The translations under genes and the position numbers were made by a program. Positions 8,807-16,957 of a stretch of DNA of 64,000 nucleotides are shown here, piece after piece (within the stretch, counting starts at the first letter, position 1; every line of letters starts with the position of its first letter). Below the pieces are notes generated by a model. That model saw nothing but the letters and a program-made list of their open reading frames with translations. It did not search any database and was not told where the DNA came from. This DNA comes from an uncultured Candidatus Melainabacteria bacterium (GTDB lineage Bacteria > Cyanobacteriota > Vampirovibrionia > Gastranaerophilales > Gastranaerophilaceae), in assembly GCA_934757275.1 (NCBI GenBank), contig CAKVLN010000008.1, positions 33,781 through 97,780 on the forward strand. The letters run 5' to 3'.

Positions 8807-8860
8807 GGTACTGCCTGACAATAATCCAATAAAAATGTTTTTTGTCAAGCAATGTTTGAT
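8807..8860. repeat. Degenerate copies of the GTCAGGCA repeat
   Basis: A half copy (AGGTACTGCCTGACAATA) and a degenerate palindrome (GTCAAGCAATGTTTGATATAC) lie within about 50 bases in the 200-base gap upstream of the five-HTH gene. Confidence 0.5.
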
Positions 8861-8903
8861 ATACAATTTCTAGTACTCAAGCATAATACAATCCGCACTT
8901 ACT

Positions 8904-9419
8904 CTATTTGCTTAAATAATTAGTTACTAAATTTTCAAAAAATTTTCTTCTTGAAGAAGTTTTTTGAAAATTTACATTTTTGTCACCAATAATATTTTTC
9001 AAATCTTCTTGATAAAGTAATTCAACCATAGAATCTATTTTTGACATATCTGGAGTTCCGCTTTGACGAACTTTTTCTAATTCGTCATTATCTAAAAATT
9101 TTGCACCGCAAGTGTTGCAAACGTCGATTTCTACGCCACCATTGCCTGCACCCATTTTTACCATAGGAACTTTACAGATAGGGCAAATTCTAATTTTTGA
9201 GTCGTCAACTTTTTCAAATACTTTGTCTTTGATTGCGTTAAGAATTTCGTCAGCATTTTCGTGTGCTTCGTCAAACTTTTCAAACTCTCTATTGTCAAAA
9301 AGCATTCCACCACAACCGTTTAGGCAAATATCTATATTTATTCCGTTGTTTTCATCGAAAACTTTTACCATTTCCTTGCCACAAGCAGGGCAATTTATTG
9401 TTAATTTATTATCGCTCAT
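8904..9419 (-). CDS. Protein with two zf-TFIIB-type zinc ribbons
   Basis: 171 residues with two similar CPxC...CxxC ribbons. The first is CPAC near 10-13 with CLNGCGGMLFD; the second is CPIC near 79 with CNTCGAKFLD. The G-x-x-x-D-N/D-x-E-x-E tail after each ribbon is typical of the zf-TFIIB domain. Function in this family is poorly known; a structural zinc-binding role is inferred. GGAGAA lies just before the ATG. It starts 8 bases after leuD ends and is probably cotranscribed with it. Confidence 0.8.
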   Translation of the reverse strand: MSDNKLTINCPACGKEMVKVFDENNGINIDICLNGCGGMLFDNREFEKFDEAHENADEILNAIKDKVFEKVDDSKIRICPICKVPMVKMGAGNGGVEIDVCNTCGAKFLDNDELEKVRQSGTPDMSKIDSMVELLYQEDLKNIIGDKNVNFQKTSSRRKFFENLVTNYLSK

Positions 9420-9427
9420 TTCTTCTC

Positions 9428-9922
9428 CTAGCCTAGTACTAAATCGCCATGTTTTTTGATGTGTTCAATTAGACCGCCATCTTCAAGCAATTTTATCATA
9501 ACTTCTGGCAACGGTTCAATTGCAGTTATAGTTCCTTTTGTAAGGTTTTTTAAAGTGCCAGCTTTAATATCCAAATCTAATTCGTCACCAGCATCAATAC
9601 CATCGGTATCGCATTCGATAGCTAAAAGTCCAATATTGATTGCGTTGCGGTAAAAAATTCTAGCAAAAGATTTAGCGATAACTGCGCCAACCCCAGCAAT
9701 TTTAATAATTTGTGGTGCGTGTTCTCTTGAAGAACCTAACCCGAAATTATTGCCAGCAACCACAAAATCGCCTTTTTTCATATTTTTCGCAAAGTTTTCA
9801 TCAGCATCTTCCAAGACGTGTTTTGAAAACTCTTGCAAGTCTGAACGTAAGTGAAATAAACGTCCAGGAGCGATGTGGTCTGTTGAAATGTTATCGCCAA
9901 ATTTAAAAGCTTTTCCTTGCAT
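9428..9922 (-). CDS. leuD: 3-isopropylmalate dehydratase small subunit
   Basis: 164 residues of the short LeuD/HacB (aconitase swivel) family. It pairs with a large Fe-S subunit to isomerise 2- to 3-isopropylmalate in leucine synthesis. [11 protein letters not shown] near the start and [14 protein letters not shown] at about 57-70 are diagnostic. The short length fits the archaeal/LeuD2 branch, which also includes homoaconitase subunits, so the exact substrate is not certain. leuC is not in this window. SD GAAGGAG precedes the ATG. Confidence 0.88.
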   Translation of the reverse strand: MQGKAFKFGDNISTDHIAPGRLFHLRSDLQEFSKHVLEDADENFAKNMKKGDFVVAGNNFGLGSSREHAPQIIKIAGVGAVIAKSFARIFYRNAINIGLLAIECDTDGIDAGDELDLDIKAGTLKNLTKGTITAIEPLPEVMIKLLEDGGLIEHIKKHGDLVLG

Positions 9923-9980
9923 ACAAATCTCCTTCTAATTCCCCAGTTTAAACAAAATTAGGGCAAAAGTGTTACTCTTC

Positions 9981-11102
9981 TTAGTTTCTCAACTGAACAG
10001 GCATTACAAGATAAATGTAATCTTCGTCAGAAACTGGCGCAAATACAGTTGCTGAAAGTGCAGAATTTAGTTCAACCTTGATTTCTTCAGATTCAACAAT
10101 CTTTAAAAATTCAAGAATAAACTTGTAGTTGAAGGCAATTGCAAGAGGTTCGCCCATATATTTGATATCGATTTCATCTTGAGAATTACCCGCGTCTGGA
10201 GAATCACCAGAAAGTTTAAGTGTGTTATCAACAAATTCAAATTTAACGATGCTGCTTTTTTCGTTAACCATAACCGCAACTCTTTCAAGCGCAGAAATCA
10301 AATCGCCCTTATCAACTGTAGCAGTTTTAGGGAAAGATTGTGGTATCAATTGGTTGTATTTAGGGAACTGACCTTGCATAAGTCTAGTAACAATCTTAGT
10401 TTTGTCAAGCATTATCACAATCTTCTTCATTTCTTTGCAAATTTTGATTGACTCAGAATCTGTCAACAAAGAAATCTTTGACAATTCAGAAAGTACTTTT
10501 GAAGAAAGCAACATTTCAAACGGTTTTTCTTCGTCTGTAGAAGTGTTTTTAACCACTTCTCTTACTCTTGCAAGTCTGTTACCATCAGTAGCAGCCATTT
10601 CTAAGATATTTTTGTTAACTTCACAAACAACGCCAGAAAGTAGGTTGTTAGTTTCATAACCAGCAGCGGCTGAAACAACTTCTCTGATTGCTTTTGTGAA
10701 AGGTTTTGTTTCAATTTCCATGCAGTCAGTTTCAGCAATATTTTCTTCAACTTGTGGAAATTCGTTTGCTGAAATACCGATAATATCGAATTTAGAATTT
10801 TTACAAGTAATTGTTGCAGTTGAACCGTTAAGCTCTAGATTAATCAATTCATCATTCAATCTTGAAAGAATTTCACCAAGCTTTTTGGCTGGTAAAGTGA
10901 ATTTACCTTCTGTTTCAACATTTGCATCAATTACAGTTATTATAGATAAATCAAAATCTGTTGCAGTAAGTTTAATTTGGTTTGTACCAATAGTTTCAAT
11001 CAAGACATTTGCCAAAACTGGTTGAAGTCCTTTTACAACTGTTGCTCTTTCTACAATCTTTATCCCGTTTAACAAGTCGTCTTTATTTGCAACAAATTTC
11101 AT
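9981..11102 (-). CDS. dnaN: DNA polymerase III beta sliding clamp
   Basis: 373-residue beta clamp that encircles DNA and tethers the replicative polymerase. The start is MKFVANKDDLLNGI; the C-terminus VMPVQLRN carries the family's conserved P-[MV]-[QR]-L ending. Length fits the three-domain clamp. An in-frame GTG three codons upstream lacks SD spacing, whereas the ATG at 11102 has AAGGGG 8 bases before it. dnaA and gyrB are not adjacent, so this is not the classical origin cluster. Confidence 0.96.
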   Translation of the reverse strand: MKFVANKDDLLNGIKIVERATVVKGLQPVLANVLIETIGTNQIKLTATDFDLSIITVIDANVETEGKFTLPAKKLGEILSRLNDELINLELNGSTATITCKNSKFDIIGISANEFPQVEENIAETDCMEIETKPFTKAIREVVSAAAGYETNNLLSGVVCEVNKNILEMAATDGNRLARVREVVKNTSTDEEKPFEMLLSSKVLSELSKISLLTDSESIKICKEMKKIVIMLDKTKIVTRLMQGQFPKYNQLIPQSFPKTATVDKGDLISALERVAVMVNEKSSIVKFEFVDNTLKLSGDSPDAGNSQDEIDIKYMGEPLAIAFNYKFILEFLKIVESEEIKVELNSALSATVFAPVSDEDYIYLVMPVQLRN

Positions 11103-11241
11103 CTGATACACCCCTTAAATACATGATTACAGAGTAATCTTAAAACAAAAATACTAGGTGTGCAAGTATTCTAGTTTCCTTCCGATATCAAGTAGCAAAT
11201 TTTATTTTTAGGGGGGTTAAAACAAAAAGTAAGGAGAAATT

Positions 11242-11937
11242 ATGCAAATTTTAAATAACAATATATCAAATACAAATTTTACAGGTGCTTTTAGAATAAA
11301 ACCGCAAGACGTGAAGGCAAAGGCTGAAATTCCAGCAATGTTTACGCAAGGCAAACAAGTTTTTCATAATGTTCTCGAAAAAGGCGATGAAGTAATTGTT
11401 CTAAGAGATAATTACGACAAAAGGGTTGGCAAGTATATTCAAGAAAATGGTTTGACAAACCTTGAGTATTACCCAAAAATCAACACAAAATCTGGATTAG
11501 ATGACGAACAACCAGAAGGCTTAATTCAGTTGATGAAAGATAAAACTGCTGAAATAAAGACTGAATTAGAGGACATTTTTGCAACCATAAGTGGACAAAA
11601 AGGGATTAGAAGACCTAAAAAATTCAGAGCAGAAAAAGAAGTCAAAAAGATTGCTAACGCTTTGAGGTTAAACATTGAAAACCCAGAAATCACAACAAGT
11701 AAAAACGTTACACGAATTAGAGATAACCAAAAAGGACGCACAATTGAGGTTATTGCGACAAATCCTGCAACTAGTTATGTTTATGTAAAACCAGATTCTT
11801 TGAACGAGGATTCTACAAAGTGCATAATTAACACACAAGGTCAAGTTGTAAAAAGATTTGAAACCCCAAAAGATATTACCAAATTCATGAAAAAGTTTAA
11901 AGAGATGAAAGAAAGCGGAGTTAATATATTGGTTTAG
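11242..11937 (+). CDS. Hypothetical protein with N-terminal NTNFTGAF motif
   Basis: 231 residues, no family recognised. It begins MQILNNNISNTNFTGAF, the clearest copy of the Asn-x-x-Phe-x-Gly N-terminal motif in the window. The rest is soluble, Lys-rich and mixed alpha/beta in appearance, with no signal peptide or membrane helix. AAGGAG lies 5 bases before the ATG. It is transcribed away from dnaN and followed by an octamer-repeat arm, so it is probably monocistronic. Confidence 0.75.
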   Translation: MQILNNNISNTNFTGAFRIKPQDVKAKAEIPAMFTQGKQVFHNVLEKGDEVIVLRDNYDKRVGKYIQENGLTNLEYYPKINTKSGLDDEQPEGLIQLMKDKTAEIKTELEDIFATISGQKGIRRPKKFRAEKEVKKIANALRLNIENPEITTSKNVTRIRDNQKGRTIEVIATNPATSYVYVKPDSLNEDSTKCIINTQGQVVKRFETPKDITKFMKKFKEMKESGVNILV

Positions 11938-11976
11938 GTTTGAGTTATATTTAACCTTCTTTTTCTGGGCGAAAAG

Positions 11977-12017
11977 GTGAATAAGTGAATAGGTGAATGA
12001 GTGAATAAGTTCGTTTT
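11977..12017 (+). repeat. Octamer array, left arm only
   Basis: Four units (GTGAATAA, GTGAATAG, GTGAATGA, GTGAATAA) end in GTTCGTTTTAG, the inner boundary sequence of the foldback-like repeat family. No matching right arm follows; a GTTGGGCTGAAAGCCCAAC hairpin lies at 12027-12045, identical to the one at 24833. Confidence 0.75.
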
Positions 12018-12077
12018 AGAGTGGTTGTTGGGCTGAAAGCCCAACCTACTTTGTGCATAAATAGTTAAACGCCAAGT

Positions 12078-12110
12078 TATTACGAGGAACGAGAGTGACG
12101 AAGTAATCCA
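12078..12110. repeat. Dispersed palindromic repeat (ATTACGAGGA type)
   Basis: TTATTACGAGGAACGAGAG followed by TGACGAAGTAATCC. Related copies lie at 54236-54270 and, on the opposite strand, 63882-63916. This resembles the REP-like CATTGCGAGGAGC...GAAGCAATCC repeats found in many bacterial genomes. Confidence 0.6.
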
Positions 12111-12327
12111 TATCTAATTTTTTCTTACAATTCTTGACTTAATACAAATAATCCTTAAATACCTATTACAACTCGTTTTTACATTTTTATGTAACGAATT
12201 GTAAATCTTTGTTTAAAAATCCTAAAGTTTTTCAAAAAAATGCCGATATAAAAACTGTAAGCAAAAGCAAAGGACAAACAAAACAGAAAGTACCCCACCC
12301 GAAGATTTAGGAAAGGATTAAAAAAAT

Positions 12328-12483
12328 ATGCGTATCGAAAATGAAATGTTATCAAGATTCAACAAAGTACAAGATTTAGAACAAAATTCAATTAACATGT
12401 CATTGTCACAAGAATTGGACTTCTTCTTTGATAATGTAATGGACACAGTAGTCGACTATTTCAAAGAAGAAGTCACTGTTTAA
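12328..12483 (+). CDS. Small 51-residue acidic protein
   Basis: A short frame starting MRIENEMLSRF and ending FKEEVTV. It is preceded by GGAAAGGA about 9 bases before the ATG and followed by a strong terminator at 12529. The composition (acidic, amphipathic, FFFDNVMDTVVDYF core) suggests a real small protein that could form a helix hairpin or bind a partner. A leader of over 200 bases without other genes lies upstream. No family is recognised. Confidence 0.55.
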   Translation: MRIENEMLSRFNKVQDLEQNSINMSLSQELDFFFDNVMDTVVDYFKEEVTV

Positions 12484-12528
12484 TATTAAGCGAGACTCAA
12501 TCATACACATTTATTCCAAAAAAATTAC

Positions 12529-12556
12529 AACCGTAAGTTTACTTACGGTTTTTTAT
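12529..12556 (+). terminator. Rho-independent terminator after the 51-residue gene
   Basis: Perfect 9-bp stem AACCGTAAG/CTTACGGTT with TTTA loop, followed by a T-rich tract. It ends 5 bases before the -10 box of the next gene. Confidence 0.9.
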
Positions 12557-12560
12557 TTTG

Positions 12561-12572
12561 TATAATGCAGGT
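12561..12572 (+). promoter_or_regulatory. Leaderless promoter -10 for dCMP deaminase
   Basis: TATAAT at 12561-12566, then GCAGGT, then ATG at 12573. Six bases between -10 and ATG place transcription start at or next to the A of ATG. Confidence 0.7.
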
Positions 12573-13034
12573 ATGGCAATAAAAAGTTGGACAGATTATT
12601 TTTTAGATTTGGCAAAAACTTGCTCTTCACGTTCTAATTGTTTGAGAGCGCAAGTTGGTGCAGTTATTGTTGGACAAGACAAAAAAATTAAGGCAACCGG
12701 CTACAACGGCACTCCATCAGGCGTTGAATCCTGTTACGAGCGTGGCGAATGTTACAGAATAAAAAACAAAATTCCTTCTGGAACATGTTACGAAACTTGT
12801 CGTTCAATTCATGCAGAACAAAATGCCATTATTCAGGCAGGACAAGACCGTTGCACAGGAGCTTCAATGTACATTTATGGTCACAATTTCATTTGCATTC
12901 TTTGCAAAAGATTTATTGTGCAATCAGGAATCGTTGATGTTTACTTAAAAAAAGATGATAACGCTCCAATTCTTCATGTTTCAGTAGAGGATATCAGAAG
13001 AGAGCTAGAAAACCCGCAAGTTGTTAATCAATAA
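12573..13034 (+). CDS. Deoxycytidylate (dCMP) deaminase family protein
   Basis: 153 residues. It has the cytidine/deoxycytidylate deaminase fold with HAEQNAI (zinc His and catalytic Glu) and a downstream CILC zinc pair; the usual Pro before the first Cys is Ile here. The extra Cys-rich stretch (SCYERGECY...CYETC) is typical of dCMP deaminases of the ComEB type. It is predicted to convert dCMP to dUMP for dTMP synthesis. A TTG five codons upstream keeps the frame open, but the ATG is preferred because TATAAT lies exactly 6 bases upstream. It converges on the DtxR gene. Confidence 0.9.
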   Translation: MAIKSWTDYFLDLAKTCSSRSNCLRAQVGAVIVGQDKKIKATGYNGTPSGVESCYERGECYRIKNKIPSGTCYETCRSIHAEQNAIIQAGQDRCTGASMYIYGHNFICILCKRFIVQSGIVDVYLKKDDNAPILHVSVEDIRRELENPQVVNQ

Positions 13035-13040
13035 TAGGTT

Positions 13041-13418
13041 TTAAGAAGAGCATTTTTTGATATGTTCTTCTAATTTTTTGAACACTTCATCACCAATCAC
13101 ATGCTCAATTTTGCAGGCAGTTTCTTCTGCTAAAGTCTTATCAACTCCGAGAATTTTTTCAAAAAACATAGACAAGGTTTCGTGCTTTTTGATAACTTCT
13201 TCAGCTTTCTTGACGCCAATTTCGGTTATAGAAATAACTCCATAATGTCCGTAATTAATCAAACCTAGCTGTTCCAATTTTTGCAAAGCTTCGGTCGTAG
13301 AGGCTCTTGATACGTTCAAACGTCGAGAAACATCAATAGCTTTGACTTTGTTTTCTGATTTATAAATGCTATAAACTGCTTCAATATAATCTTCTAAACT
13401 TGAAGAGATTTCAGCCAT
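13041..13418 (-). CDS. DtxR/MntR-family metal-dependent repressor
   Basis: 125 residues. An N-terminal winged helix (SLEDYIEAVYSI, DVSRRLNVSRASTTEAL recognition helix) is followed by a metal-binding dimerisation domain with CKIEHVIGDEVFKKLEEH. It lacks the SH3-like third domain, as in MntR. It is predicted to repress iron or manganese uptake genes when metal is bound. The ATG at 13418 has GGAGG 7 bases upstream and lies inside the 3' end of folC (25-base overlap), so the two are coupled. No transporter target is adjacent. Confidence 0.88.
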   Translation of the reverse strand: MAEISSSLEDYIEAVYSIYKSENKVKAIDVSRRLNVSRASTTEALQKLEQLGLINYGHYGVISITEIGVKKAEEVIKKHETLSMFFEKILGVDKTLAEETACKIEHVIGDEVFKKLEEHIKKCSS

Positions 13419-14545
13419 TTCATTCCTCCAATCATATAAAAAGAACCGCAAATAATATTAAGTTTGTCGTCAGTGAGTTTTTGATGTTCGTATTTTTGAA
13501 CCTCAAAAGGACATTCTGCCTTCAATTCCTCATAAGTACAAGCGTTTGGGTAGTCAAATTCGTTTAAATAAACCTCGTCGCCTTTTCTAAACAAAATATT
13601 CATCATCTTTGCGTAGTCTTTGTTTTTGAGGCAACCGAAGATAAAACGTCTTTCCTCGCTTGGAAAATAATCGTCAAGGTTTTCTCTCAAGGCTTGCACG
13701 CCGTTAGGGTTGTGCGAGGCGTCAACAATCAAATTTTCAACTGGGAAATATTGAAATCTACAAGGGTTTTGCACTTTCCTTAGTCCAGCAAGAATTTTCG
13801 TATCATCAATGTCTTTGAAAACGTAGTTAATCGCATTTATCGCAAGCGCAAGGTTTTCAACTTGGTGATTGCCTTTAAGCGTTAAGGCGTCAACAAACTC
13901 AGGCTTAACAAAAGGTGTTGCCAAAATAAACATTGAGTCCATCTCGTCAGCCTTATCTCTAATTGCCTCATAGCCCATAGAGGTAATTATTGGACAATTT
14001 TTCTTAATTATTCCAGCTTTTTCATAAGCTATTTTTTCCTTTGTGTCGCCTAATCTTTCGGTGTGGTCTAAATCAATCTGCGTAATTATTGCACAGAGAT
14101 TTTTTTCTATAACATTTGTTGCGTCTAATCTACCGCCCAAACCAGTTTCAAGTATTGCAACATCGACATTTTTGCGTTTAAAGTACAAAAACATCATCAC
14201 CGTAAGAATTTCAAATTCTGTTAAGTGTATACCGCAGTTACAGATTTCATTTACATAATTTGCAAACTCTTCTTTTGAAATTTCAACGCCACAAACTTTA
14301 ATTCTTTCGGTATACTCCCAAATATGCGGGCTTGTATAAAGTCCAGTTTTGTAACCTGCCTCTCTTAAAATTGCGTCCAAAATTGTGCAGACAGAGCCTT
14401 TGCCGTTAGTTCCAGCAACATGAATACATTTCAAATCTTTTTGTGGGTTGCCAAATTTTTCGAGCGCTGATTTGACTCTCTCCAGCCCTAAATCTATATA
14501 AAATTTGCCTTTACTTGTAAGTAGTTTTATTGCGTCTTGATACAT
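13394..14545 (-). CDS. folC: Folylpolyglutamate / dihydrofolate synthase
   Basis: 383-residue Mur-ligase-superfamily enzyme that adds glutamate to folates (and often to dihydropteroate). The P-loop GTNGKGS is at 45-51; TSPH follows, and LETGLGGRLDATN and the QIDLDHTERLG block are characteristic. The SD is weak (AGAAAG). It overlaps the downstream DtxR gene. Whether it is bifunctional cannot be told from sequence alone. Confidence 0.93.
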   Translation of the reverse strand: MYQDAIKLLTSKGKFYIDLGLERVKSALEKFGNPQKDLKCIHVAGTNGKGSVCTILDAILREAGYKTGLYTSPHIWEYTERIKVCGVEISKEEFANYVNEICNCGIHLTEFEILTVMMFLYFKRKNVDVAILETGLGGRLDATNVIEKNLCAIITQIDLDHTERLGDTKEKIAYEKAGIIKKNCPIITSMGYEAIRDKADEMDSMFILATPFVKPEFVDALTLKGNHQVENLALAINAINYVFKDIDDTKILAGLRKVQNPCRFQYFPVENLIVDASHNPNGVQALRENLDDYFPSEERRFIFGCLKNKDYAKMMNILFRKGDEVYLNEFDYPNACTYEELKAECPFEVQKYEHQKLTDDKLNIICGSFYMIGGMKWLKSLQV

Positions 14546-14646
14546 TTAATTAACTTTCTGAATTTTATGCAGGCGTACGCTTGTTGTATTTGTTTTGCAA
14601 ATTCGGGTTATTCCCTCGCCTTACAAGACAGGGTTAGGGTGATGCT

Positions 14647-16500
14647 CTAAGCTTCACTTTCTGCAGGAAGCTGGTTTTTGGGAATGTATTCTTCAATTTC
14701 CTCTGGTGGAGGATTTATTGGAAGTCTAAAACCAAAAGTTGAACCTTCGCCTTCTTTAGAATTAACAAATACTTGTCCGTGGTGGTGCTTTTCTACTGTA
14801 ACTTTAACAAGGTGCAAGCCTAAACCAGTGCCTTTAACTGTGTGAGTAGCATTTTCGCATCTATAAAATCTGTCAAATACCTTTTTCTGGTCTTTTTCTG
14901 AAATTCCAGGGCCTTGGTCTTCAACGCTCACTTCTACATACTCGCCATCACGAGAACGCTCTACACGCACCTTGATTCTCTTGCCGTCTGGTGAATATTT
15001 AATCGCATTTGACAAAATATTCATAAACGCACGAGAAATACTGTCTACGTTCAAGTAGATTTGTGGCAAATCAGGTTCTTTCATAATAGAAATAGTCAAA
15101 TCGTGTTCTTTTGCGAGTACTTGAACTTGATTTACTGCATCTTCAACGATTTCAATGATATCCTGCTTAGTTTTTTCCATGTGAACATTTTGAGCTTCAT
15201 ATCTTGAGAAATCAAGAATATCGTTAACCATTCGGTTAAGTCTGATAATTTCTTGGTTCATTACGCCAATAAATTCTCTTTGAGTATTGAAGTCAAAATC
15301 GTTACCGTAGTTGTAAAGTGTATCAATGTAGCTTCTTAAAACAGTTACAGGAGTTCTCAATTCGTGAGAAACATTAGAAATGAAGTTAGAACGCAATTGA
15401 TCCATTTCAACATCTTTTGTAACGTCAATCAATACAATAATGTAGCCAACATAAGAATTTGAACGTGTGAACATTGGTGAAATCAAACATTTCAAAATTC
15501 TTTGGTCAATTGTAATGTTGAATGGTACAGGCGTGCCATCATCATCAAGTGGTGTGTCTTTAAATTCTGTGATTTTGTTTGCAAAACAAAATTCTCCGCT
15601 AGAATCGCAGAATTGTTGAATTTGGCTATTAAGGATATCCTCTTCTTCAACCTCTAGCAATCTTTTGGCGTAATTGTTTACCATAATAACTTTGTCGTGG
15701 TTGTCACAAACAACAACACCGTTCACAATACTCATCAACACAGATTCAAGCTTGTTACGCTCAAAAGTTAGGCTCTCAATTGTTTGTTCGTTGTAACGGC
15801 TCAAACGCTCAGACATATCGTTGAAGGCAGAATAAAGTTCTTTGATTTCCTTATCAACGTCTTTGTCGTCCAATTTGTAGCCAAATTCGCCAGAAGAAAT
15901 TTTCTTAACACCTTGGTGTAATTTTCTAAGTTCTCTAGTAACGATAGAGGTGTTCATGTAAATAATGCCGACAATTACAAGCCATGCAAGCAAGAAAACG
16001 ATTGCAAGCGAGGTGTTTGAGGTTGCAGAAACCTTGTCCATAATTGTTCCAGAAAGCCCAACTTCAACAGAACCAACGTTCATAGAGTTGCTCATATTTT
16101 TGACAATCATTGGCGAACTTACTGTTATACGAGCCTTTTCAGCTTGGTCTGGATAATCGTCTTTGCTGGAATAAATAATTTTTGATTTATTGTCTTTAAA
16201 AACAATGTATGCAATGTCGTTGTTGCTCTTTAGTACAGAAAGTGAATTTGCTCGAAGTGCATCGTATTTTGCCAATTCTGGAACTTCTTTTGTAACTTCA
16301 ACGCCTTCAATTGCAAGAGTTTTAGAAAGAACTTGTCCAAAATTCTTGTACGCACTGTTCATATTTTGGCTGATACTATAAGTCGCAAAGCCAGCAGATG
16401 CAAGGATAAAAGCGGTACTAACTCCTAAACCCGCAAGAATTAAACGAGTTTGAGCAGTCATACTCTTCTTCTTTTTTTTGTTTTCCACACCACTTTCCAT
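14647..16500 (-). CDS. Membrane sensor histidine kinase (HAMP-PAS-HisKA-HATPase)
   Basis: 617 residues. Transmembrane helices lie at about 18-42 and 164-186 and flank an extracytoplasmic sensor. HAMP at about 185-240 and a PAS-like region at about 250-360 follow. The H-box is SHELRTPV with His379; the ATP lid carries DQGPGIS and GTGLGL. The layout resembles PhoR/WalK kinases. The tail is Pro/Glu-rich. No response regulator is adjacent, so the partner is unknown. TATAAT ends 6 bases before the ATG with TTGCTT 17 bases further up, predicting a leaderless mRNA. Confidence 0.93.
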   Translation of the reverse strand: MESGVENKKKKKSMTAQTRLILAGLGVSTAFILASAGFATYSISQNMNSAYKNFGQVLSKTLAIEGVEVTKEVPELAKYDALRANSLSVLKSNNDIAYIVFKDNKSKIIYSSKDDYPDQAEKARITVSSPMIVKNMSNSMNVGSVEVGLSGTIMDKVSATSNTSLAIVFLLAWLVIVGIIYMNTSIVTRELRKLHQGVKKISSGEFGYKLDDKDVDKEIKELYSAFNDMSERLSRYNEQTIESLTFERNKLESVLMSIVNGVVVCDNHDKVIMVNNYAKRLLEVEEEDILNSQIQQFCDSSGEFCFANKITEFKDTPLDDDGTPVPFNITIDQRILKCLISPMFTRSNSYVGYIIVLIDVTKDVEMDQLRSNFISNVSHELRTPVTVLRSYIDTLYNYGNDFDFNTQREFIGVMNQEIIRLNRMVNDILDFSRYEAQNVHMEKTKQDIIEIVEDAVNQVQVLAKEHDLTISIMKEPDLPQIYLNVDSISRAFMNILSNAIKYSPDGKRIKVRVERSRDGEYVEVSVEDQGPGISEKDQKKVFDRFYRCENATHTVKGTGLGLHLVKVTVEKHHHGQVFVNSKEGEGSTFGFRLPINPPPEEIEEYIPKNQLPAESEA

Positions 16501-16512
16501 AACGAAATTATA
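16501..16512 (-). promoter_or_regulatory. Leaderless promoter for the sensor kinase
   Basis: On the minus strand, TTGCTT, a 17-base spacer and TATAAT are followed by TTCGTT and then ATG. SD is absent. Confidence 0.75.
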
Positions 16513-16564
16513 GCATGTAAAGTTTTTTTAAGCAATGTTGAAAGTTGAAATGGGGGGAGGGAAA

Positions 16565-16720
16565 GTGAATAGGTGAATAGGTCAATAGGTCAATAAGTGA
16601 ATAAGTGAATAGGTGAATAAGTTCATTTTAGTTATTTTCTATGTTGAACCTTGTTAAATATTGAAAATATTTAATACGAACTTATTCACTCATTTACTTA
16701 TTGACTTATTCACTTTCATG
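16565..16720. repeat. Foldback-like octamer repeat, complete copy
   Basis: The left arm holds seven 8-bp units (GTGAATAG, GTCAATAG, GTGAATAA variants) from 16565 to 16620 and ends in GTTCATTTTAG. An AT-rich centre follows. The right arm starts ACGAACTTATTCAC and holds four complementary units (16682-16713). The arms can pair into a long imperfect hairpin. Together with the next copy and the terminator between them it fills the gap from 16501 to 16942. Confidence 0.8.
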
Positions 16721-16752
16721 TCTTAGAAACGTGAAATAATTTTAACATTATT

Positions 16753-16787
16753 AAAATAATAAAAGGGCTTGAGGAAACCTCAAACCC
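16753..16787 (-). terminator. Terminator of the marR-adaptor operon
   Basis: Read leftward: GGGTTTGAGG, loop TTT, CCTCAAGCCC (one mismatch), then TTTTATTATTTT. It lies downstream of the adaptor gene, beyond a repeat copy. Confidence 0.7.
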
Positions 16788-16824
16788 GCAGAGTCGTAAT
16801 ACTGAAATAGTCTAAAATTTTTAA

Positions 16825-16957
16825 GTCGATAAGTGAATGAGTGACTAGGTGAATAAGTTCATTTTTGTTATTATTAATTCTAAATTTTGTTAGATACTGA
16901 ATATAGAATATTTAAAACGAACTTATTCACTCACTCACCTATTCACTTATTCACTTT
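16825..16957. repeat. Foldback-like octamer repeat, second complete copy
   Basis: The left arm holds four units ending GTTCATTTTTG; the centre resembles that of the copy at 16565 (TTGTTAGATACTGAATA versus TTGTTAAATATTGAAAA). The right arm, starting ACGAACTTATTCAC, has four units. The right arm overlaps the last codons of the adaptor gene. Confidence 0.8.

Noticed and set aside
8703..8852. 50-codon upstream extension of the five-HTH gene
   Set aside because: AT-rich, includes a dispersed repeat, and the product would mask the N-terminal motif shared with other genes.
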